Part shown: positions 7,233 through 10,881 of the stretch, piece by piece
How positions within the stretch are numbered: the first letter of the stretch is position 1
Layout of the letters: every line of letters starts with the position of its first letter
Source: Thermoleophilia bacterium UBA5186
Lineage (GTDB): Bacteria > Actinomycetota > Thermoleophilia > Gaiellales > Gaiellaceae
Length of the DNA: 10,881 nt
Direction of reading: 5' to 3'
Assembly: GCA_002413095.1 (NCBI GenBank)
Contig: DHWI01000069.1
Location: 430 to 11,310, forward strand
Position numbers and translations under genes: made by a program
Notes under the pieces: generated by a model
Databases searched by the model: none
Told to the model about the DNA's origin: nothing
Seen by the model: only the letters and a program-made list of their open reading frames with translations

Positions 7233-8558
7233 ATGGCTACCACCGATCATCTCAACCGTCGCGAGGCGCTCAGCCGCTTCGCCGCCATCGCCGCGCTCGC
7301 CGCCGCGATCGCAACCGTCCCGACCTCCTCGACCTCCGGCCTGCCCCTCTCGCCGAAGCTCGACGCCGACGAGCTCCAGCTAATGGGCTACGCGGGCCAT
7401 GTCCCAGACTCGAAGCGGCCGAAGCTGACCGCGATGTTCCCCCGCGAGAGCTACAGCCCGGGACGAAACGCCCAGCTTGTGATCACCGACCGGGCGCGCA
7501 ACATCTCGCTGCAGTTCTTCCGTGCGGGAGGCGAGGCGAAGCCGACCGAGGCGAATGACGTCCTCCTCGGTGAGCCCGTGACCGAGCCGAAGCCGATCGG
7601 GAACGTCAACGGCCGCCGCGTCGTGTCCGTTGGGATCGGCCAGTGGCCGAGCGGCGTCTACTTCGCGCAGCTCACGTCAGGCGCAAGGATCGGGTACGCG
7701 CCGTTCGTGCTCCGTCCGCGCCGCCTCGGCGAGCATCCAGTCGCGATCGTGCTGCCGACGCAGACGTGGCAGGCGTACAACTTCCGCGATGACAACGGCG
7801 ACGGGCGGCCGGACACGTGGTACGCAGGCGGAAGCACCGCCCGTCTCGGACGCCCGTTCCTGAACCGGGGCGTCCCGCCTCACTTCAAGTACTACGACGC
7901 TCCGTTCCTACGCTGGGCGCTCCAGACCGGGCATAACGCCGACTATCTGTCCGACGCGGACCTGAACAACACCCGTAACGGTGCTCGCTTGCGCAAGGCG
8001 TACGAGCTGCTGATCTTCGAAGGCCACCACGAGTACGTGACCACCCACGAGTACGACGTTGTCGACGGCTTCCGGAATCTGGGCGGGAACCTGATGTTCC
8101 TGTCGGCGAACAACTTCTTCTGGCAGATCGTCAAGCACGGCAACGTGATGGAGCGGACGCGGAAGTGGCGCGATCTCGGCCGGCCCGAAGCCGCGCTCAT
8201 CGGCGTGCAGTACTTCGGGAACGACATGGGCGAGCACAGGAAGCGCTGGATCGTGCGCCCGGGCGCGCGCAGCCCGAAGTGGCTCCTGGATGGAACCGAC
8301 CTGACCGTCGGCGCCGAGTTCTCGAGCGGCGGGATCGAAGCCGACGAGATCGTTTCCGACTCGCCGAAGAACGTGAGGCTCATCGCCCAACTCCCGAACC
8401 TCTTCGGGAATGGCCACAACGCCGACATGACGTATTACGAGACCAGGGCAGGCGCAAAGGTCTATGCGGCAGGCGCATTCACGGTCGCCGGGTCGGTCTG
8501 GGAACCGCACGTGCGGCAGCTGACGGAAAACCTGTGGACGCACCTCTCAGAGGACTGA
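7233..8558 (+). CDS. Exported N,N-dimethylformamidase large-subunit-like protein
   Basis: This 441-residue protein begins with a likely Tat-type signal: NRREALSRF (8-16) followed by an Ala-rich hydrophobic core (17-29). After a beta-rich N-terminal part (about 45-160, including SYSPGR and GVYFAQL) it matches the C-terminal domain of the N,N-dimethylformamidase beta-subunit family: LPTQTWQAYNFRDDNGDG (174-191), LIFEGHHEYVT (260-270), and GGNLMFLSANNFFWQI (284-299). Characterised dimethylformamidase is a cytosolic iron enzyme with Tyr and Glu ligands and a small alpha subunit. No alpha subunit is encoded here, and the usual GGxSLY part is replaced by an acidic segment with an Asp/Asn-Gly-Asp look (186-191). 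The substrate is therefore unknown, and the name describes family only. The ATG has a weak GGACGG upstream. The gene is divergent from the SARP operon, downstream of the heptads, and ends before a strong hairpin. Confidence 0.82.
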   Translation: MATTDHLNRREALSRFAAIAALAAAIATVPTSSTSGLPLSPKLDADELQLMGYAGHVPDSKRPKLTAMFPRESYSPGRNAQLVITDRARNISLQFFRAGGEAKPTEANDVLLGEPVTEPKPIGNVNGRRVVSVGIGQWPSGVYFAQLTSGARIGYAPFVLRPRRLGEHPVAIVLPTQTWQAYNFRDDNGDGRPDTWYAGGSTARLGRPFLNRGVPPHFKYYDAPFLRWALQTGHNADYLSDADLNNTRNGARLRKAYELLIFEGHHEYVTTHEYDVVDGFRNLGGNLMFLSANNFFWQIVKHGNVMERTRKWRDLGRPEAALIGVQYFGNDMGEHRKRWIVRPGARSPKWLLDGTDLTVGAEFSSGGIEADEIVSDSPKNVRLIAQLPNLFGNGHNADMTYYETRAGAKVYAAGAFTVAGSVWEPHVRQLTENLWTHLSED

Positions 8559-8577
8559 GTCGGGACCGCAGAACGTA

Positions 8578-8619
8578 ACGACGGCCGGCCCGGGAGGTAA
8601 CTCTCGGGCCGGCCGTCGT
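8578..8619 (+). terminator. Strong hairpin with GUAA tetraloop after the dimethylformamidase-like gene
   Basis: The arms 8578-8592 and 8605-8619 are perfect 15-base complements (ACGACGGCCGGCCCG and its reverse complement). The inner bases extend this to 19 pairs with one G-U, closed by GTAA, a GNRA-type loop. It sits 20 bases after the stop codon and has no T-run on its 3' side. Actinobacterial terminators without a U-tail are known, so a terminator is the likeliest reading. Its 3' arm ends 2 bases before the -10 box of the M23 gene, so it also overlaps that promoter. Confidence 0.75.
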
Positions 8620-8621
8620 CC

Positions 8622-8627
8622 TACACT
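8622..8627 (+). promoter_or_regulatory. Candidate -10 (TACACT) for a leaderless M23 transcript
   Basis: TACACT fits TANNNT and ends 7 bases before the GTG at 8635, so transcription would start at or one base before the start codon. There is no Shine-Dalgarno, which agrees with leaderless translation. The -35 region would fall inside the preceding hairpin and shows no TTGACA-like sequence. Confidence 0.55.
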
Positions 8628-8634
8628 TCCGTTT

Positions 8635-9684
8635 GTGGTCTCTCGCAGGTTGCTCGCCGCGCTCGTCGCTTTCGTCGCCGCGCTCACCTTCGCGGGGGGC
8701 GCGTCCGCATACGGTTGGCCCGTCCGTCCGTTCAACAAGCCGCACCCGATCCGCGGCGGTTTCGGCGACCCGCGCACGGTCTTCAGCCTCGGGTTCTTCT
8801 CCAATCCGTGGGAAGGGCCGGGCAGCTTCAGCTTCCACAACGGGATCGACATCTCCGCGCGCCCCGACACGCCTGTCTATCCGGTCACGTCGGGCATCGC
8901 GCGGGTCATGGGCGCCGGACAGGTCGACGTCGAGTCGCCGCTGACGAACGCCACCCGCCGGGTCTTCCAGTACGAGCACATCACGCCGCACGTGCAGGGG
9001 GGCCAGCGCGTCGTGGCCCGGAAGACGATCCTCGGCTTCGTCCAGGCGTCGGCCGGCCACGTCCATCTCACGGAGATCGACGGATTTCGAGTCACGAACC
9101 CGCTGCTCAAGGGCCATCTCGCCCCCTACAGGGACAGGACGCGCCCGAGCGTCGCCGAGATCCTGCTGACCCGTCCGGCGAACGGCGCCGACGTGGGCCC
9201 GGCCGCCGTCTGCGGCCGGATCGCGCTCAGTGCCGAGGCGTTCGACCGGCCCGTGCTGCCCGCGCCGGAGCCATGGACCGGGCTCCCGATCGCACCGGCG
9301 CTCGTGAGCTGGAAGCTGACGAAGCTGGACGGCACGGTGCTGGTCCCGTTGAGGGCGGCGGCCGACTTCCGGGCGACGGTACCGCCGAATCCGCAGTTCT
9401 GGACGGTCTACGCGCGCGGCACCTACCAGAACGCCCCCCGTTTCGGCCTCCAGCAGTTCGGCGGCCTGCCGGGCCGGTTCCTGTACGTGCTGTCCCCCGA
9501 GCTCGACACGCGCACGCTTCCGAACGGCGTCGCGCTCATCTCGGTCGGGGTGAAGGACGAGCGTGGAAACGTGGGCGGGCTGACGCAGCGGATCTGGATC
9601 TACAACAACCCGCGCGGCGCGGCGTGCCCCGAGCCGCCGCCGGTCACGACGACCACCACAACGACGACGACCTCGGGACCCTAA
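8635..9684 (+). CDS. Secreted M23 (LytM/lysostaphin-type) metallopeptidase-like protein
   Basis: This 349-residue protein has a Sec signal peptide: SRRL, a hydrophobic core (about 6-20), and likely cleavage after ASA at 25. The M23 zinc site is complete: HNGID (H68, D72), YEH (H115), and GHVH (H142, H144), with the usual QGGQRV...ILGFV strand between. M23 enzymes cut peptide cross-bridges or stem peptides in peptidoglycan outside the membrane. About 180 residues after the catalytic domain (165-330) look beta-rich and are not recognised. The C-terminus ends in Pro and nine consecutive Thr. The GTG start is set by the signal peptide and the -10 box. It is convergent with the lytic transglycosylase gene and shares two stop-codon bases with it, pairing two wall hydrolases tail to tail. 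The family call is confident; substrate and true activity are unproved. Confidence 0.88.
   Translation: MVSRRLLAALVAFVAALTFAGGASAYGWPVRPFNKPHPIRGGFGDPRTVFSLGFFSNPWEGPGSFSFHNGIDISARPDTPVYPVTSGIARVMGAGQVDVESPLTNATRRVFQYEHITPHVQGGQRVVARKTILGFVQASAGHVHLTEIDGFRVTNPLLKGHLAPYRDRTRPSVAEILLTRPANGADVGPAAVCGRIALSAEAFDRPVLPAPEPWTGLPIAPALVSWKLTKLDGTVLVPLRAAADFRATVPPNPQFWTVYARGTYQNAPRFGLQQFGGLPGRFLYVLSPELDTRTLPNGVALISVGVKDERGNVGGLTQRIWIYNNPRGAACPEPPPVTTTTTTTTTSGP
9646..9672 (+). repeat. (ACN)9 codon run encoding a poly-Thr tail
   Basis: Nine consecutive Thr codons (ACG, ACC and ACA mixed) follow a Pro-Pro-Pro-Val stretch just before the stop of the M23 gene. Mixed third positions argue for selection on the protein rather than simple slippage. 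Such tails are common at the ends of secreted actinobacterial proteins and may be wall-spanning or glycosylated. Confidence 0.7.
9681..9684. other. Overlapping stop codons of M23 and lytic transglycosylase genes
   Basis: CTAA provides TAA on the plus strand (9682-9684) and TAG on the minus strand (9683-9681). The convergent genes share two stop bases, as at 1973-1976, and there is no room for an intergenic terminator. Confidence 0.95.
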
Positions 9685-10226
9685 GCTCCCAGCTCGCGCC
9701 CGTAGGCGTGGCGGTAGATGGTCTTCAGCTGTTCGACGCGGCGGACGTAGTGCCGCGTCTCCGCGAACTGGATCCCGACGCCCCGCGCGCGCCAGCCGTC
9801 GACGTTCGCCTGGCCCGCGTTGTACGCCGCGAGCGCGGTTTTCTCGTCGCCGTATTTCTGCAGCAGGTGGCGGAGGTACCAGCAGCCGTAGCGGACGTTG
9901 ATCTCGGGGTCGTAGAGATCCGCGATGCGGAAGCGTGAGCCACCCGTGTGGAGCGCGATGCCCTTCGCCGTGTCGGGCAGCAGCTGCATGAGCCCGATCG
10001 CGCCCGACGAGGAGCGGGAGTCGGCTCGGAACTTCGACTCCTGGTAGATCACCGCGGCGAGGAGGGCCGGGTCGAGGTCGTAGTTCCGCGCGTGGCCGCG
10101 GACGATGGTGGCGTAGGAGAGCGGGTACCAAAGGCGCTCCCACCACCCAGGCTTCGCTGACTGGATGTACAGGAAGCCCGCGGCCAGCGCCCCGACCACG
10201 GCAAGCGCCGCCAGAACGCGCCTCAC
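9681..10226 (-). CDS. Membrane-anchored soluble-lytic-transglycosylase-type muramidase (GH23)
   Basis: This 181-residue protein has a short N-terminal hydrophobic anchor or uncleaved signal (about 4-22) and a compact SLT domain. Lytic transglycosylases cleave the MurNAc-GlcNAc bond of peptidoglycan and leave 1,6-anhydro-MurNAc. Visible motifs are YQESKF (61-66) with catalytic Glu63, SGAIGLMQLLPDTA (74-87), YLRHLLQKYGD (117-127) and AYNAG (134-138). The mature part is little more than the catalytic domain, without LysM or U-domain repeats. The start is GTG at 10226, which overlaps the coaE stop (GTGA), so it is translationally coupled to coaE in the minus-strand operon. A GGAAG further upstream is a weak Shine-Dalgarno. 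Active-site residues are intact; the physiological role is inferred. Confidence 0.92.
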   Translation of the reverse strand: MRRVLAALAVVGALAAGFLYIQSAKPGWWERLWYPLSYATIVRGHARNYDLDPALLAAVIYQESKFRADSRSSSGAIGLMQLLPDTAKGIALHTGGSRFRIADLYDPEINVRYGCWYLRHLLQKYGDEKTALAAYNAGQANVDGWRARGVGIQFAETRHYVRRVEQLKTIYRHAYGRELGA

Positions 10227-10816
10227 GCGCGTGCTTCCAGCTCGTCCATCACGCCGGCGACGAACGCGTCGAGGTCGTCCAGCGAGCCGTCGTTGACGAA
10301 GGCGTAATCGGCCTTCCCAGCCTTCTCCTCGTCGGGAAGGAACCGCCGCTCGCGATCCTCGGTGGCCACGGCGGAGCGGCTTGCGCGCAGCTCGGCCGGC
10401 GCGGTGATCGCCACCACGACGTCGAAGCGCCGCTCGCCGCCGACCTCGTACAGGAGCGGCACCTCCGTGACGGCGACCGCGGGCGGCCCCGGCAGGCGCG
10501 CGAGCGCGGCGCGCCAGGTCATGTACTCGCGCGCCACGCGCGGGTGCAGGAGCGCTTCGAGCCAGTCGAGCTCGGCGGGATCCTCGAAGACGATGTGGCC
10601 GATCGCCTCGCGCATCACCGCACCGTCGTCGCGGAAGATGCGGTCGCCCCAGCGCTCGCGCAGCGCGCTACGAACCTCCTCGTCCTCGTCGAGCAGCCGG
10701 TGGACGATCTCGTCGCTCGAGACGACGGCGGCGCCGTGCCGCGCGAACGACCGCAAGGCCTCGCTCTTGCCGGCCCCGATCCCGCCTGTGATCGCGACCG
10801 CGACGGGCCGCGGCAT
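10223..10816 (-). CDS. coaE: Dephospho-CoA kinase
   Basis: CoaE phosphorylates the 3'-hydroxyl of the ribose in dephospho-CoA using ATP, the last step of coenzyme A synthesis, in the cytoplasm. The 197-residue protein has the P-loop GGIGAGKS (11-18), SSDEIVH (33-39) in place of the usual D-A-D-x-x-x, VPLLYE (119-124), and the C-terminal EEK..KADYAFVNDGS block (163-178) that matches the base-binding region. Its length is normal for the family. The ATG start is 2 bases after the stop of the upstream gene; AGTAGGA abuts the ATG and overlaps that stop, so coupling is probable. The gene also overlaps the lytic transglycosylase start by 4 bases. rpsA-coaE is a conserved actinobacterial order with uvrB nearby. 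High confidence. Confidence 0.95.
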   Translation of the reverse strand: MPRPVAVAITGGIGAGKSEALRSFARHGAAVVSSDEIVHRLLDEDEEVRSALRERWGDRIFRDDGAVMREAIGHIVFEDPAELDWLEALLHPRVAREYMTWRAALARLPGPPAVAVTEVPLLYEVGGERRFDVVVAITAPAELRASRSAVATEDRERRFLPDEEKAGKADYAFVNDGSLDDLDAFVAGVMDELEARA

Positions 10817-10818
10817 TC

Positions 10819-10881
10819 CTACTGGTCGGCGGGCGTTACTGAATCGTCGCCGACGACCGCCGCCTCGGCGTCGGCCTCAGG
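10819..10881 (-). CDS. rpsA: Acidic C-terminal end of an upstream gene, probably ribosomal protein S1
   Basis: Twenty codons and a TAG stop are open in one minus-strand frame to the window edge and encode a tail of Glu, Asp, Ala and Val ending in TPADQ. It stops 2 bases before the coaE ATG. In many actinobacteria rpsA lies directly upstream of coaE and ends in an acidic, Ala-rich tail, so S1 is the best guess. The fragment has no domain to prove it. The frame is supported by the tight spacing; the gene name rests on synteny alone. Confidence 0.55.
   Translation of the reverse strand, partial: PEADAEAAVVGDDSVTPADQ

Noticed and set aside
8479..10146. Minus-strand open frame of 555 codons
   Set aside because: It covers the M23 gene in antisense and the transglycosylase in the wrong frame; both real genes have intact motifs.
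1..10881. Mobile element or prophage boundaries
   Set aside because: No transposase, integrase, tRNA, terminal inverted repeat or flanking direct repeat could be found in the window.

Overview
The window is strongly G+C-rich, uses GTG starts freely, and has genes packed with overlapping stops or 4-base start/stop overlaps. The gene order on the minus strand, from the right edge, is an acidic C-terminal tail that fits ribosomal protein S1 (rpsA), then coaE, then a lytic transglycosylase, and finally uvrB at the left edge. rpsA-coaE-uvrB is a familiar actinobacterial neighbourhood. Together with SARP regulators, DUF1360, secreted N,N-dimethylformamidase-like proteins and a Thr-tailed M23 peptidase, this points to an actinomycete, perhaps a deep-branching Thermoleophilia/Gaiellales-type lineage. 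The phylum is a fairly safe inference; the class is only a guess.

Left part (1-1976): the first about 490 codons of uvrB on the minus strand run off the left edge. A divergent DUF1360 membrane-protein gene starts 21 bases away. Centre (1973-7119, minus strand): a two-gene operon. The promoter-proximal gene encodes an unusual fusion of a SARP-type winged-helix/BTAD transcription activator with a SIR2-like domain whose nucleotide-binding and catalytic Asn motifs look degraded. The second gene overlaps it by GTGA and has its own strong Shine-Dalgarno sequence. It encodes a large nSTAND1 NTPase with one membrane segment and about 14-15 WD40 repeats. Right of centre (7120-8558): a 113-base divergent promoter region carries four GTT-containing heptads spaced exactly 11 bp apart, the arrangement known for SARP operators. 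It leads into a secreted, probably Tat-exported, protein related to the large subunit of N,N-dimethylformamidase. Right part (8559-10881): a near-perfect 19-bp hairpin with a GUAA loop, a secreted M23 endopeptidase-like gene with an apparently leaderless promoter, then on the other strand the lytic transglycosylase, coaE and the rpsA tail.

The most interesting unit is the SARP-SIR2 / nSTAND1-WD40 operon with its 11-bp phased heptads and the divergent exported enzyme. It reads as a candidate self-contained sensory, conflict or regulatory system: a ligand or threat detected by the WD40/STAND protein, a SIR2-like module on the transcription factor, and an output promoter next door. It sits inside an otherwise housekeeping rpsA-coaE-...-uvrB cluster. 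No RNA genes, CRISPR arrays, transposases or insertion sequences were seen, and no stretch over 300 bases lacks a gene.
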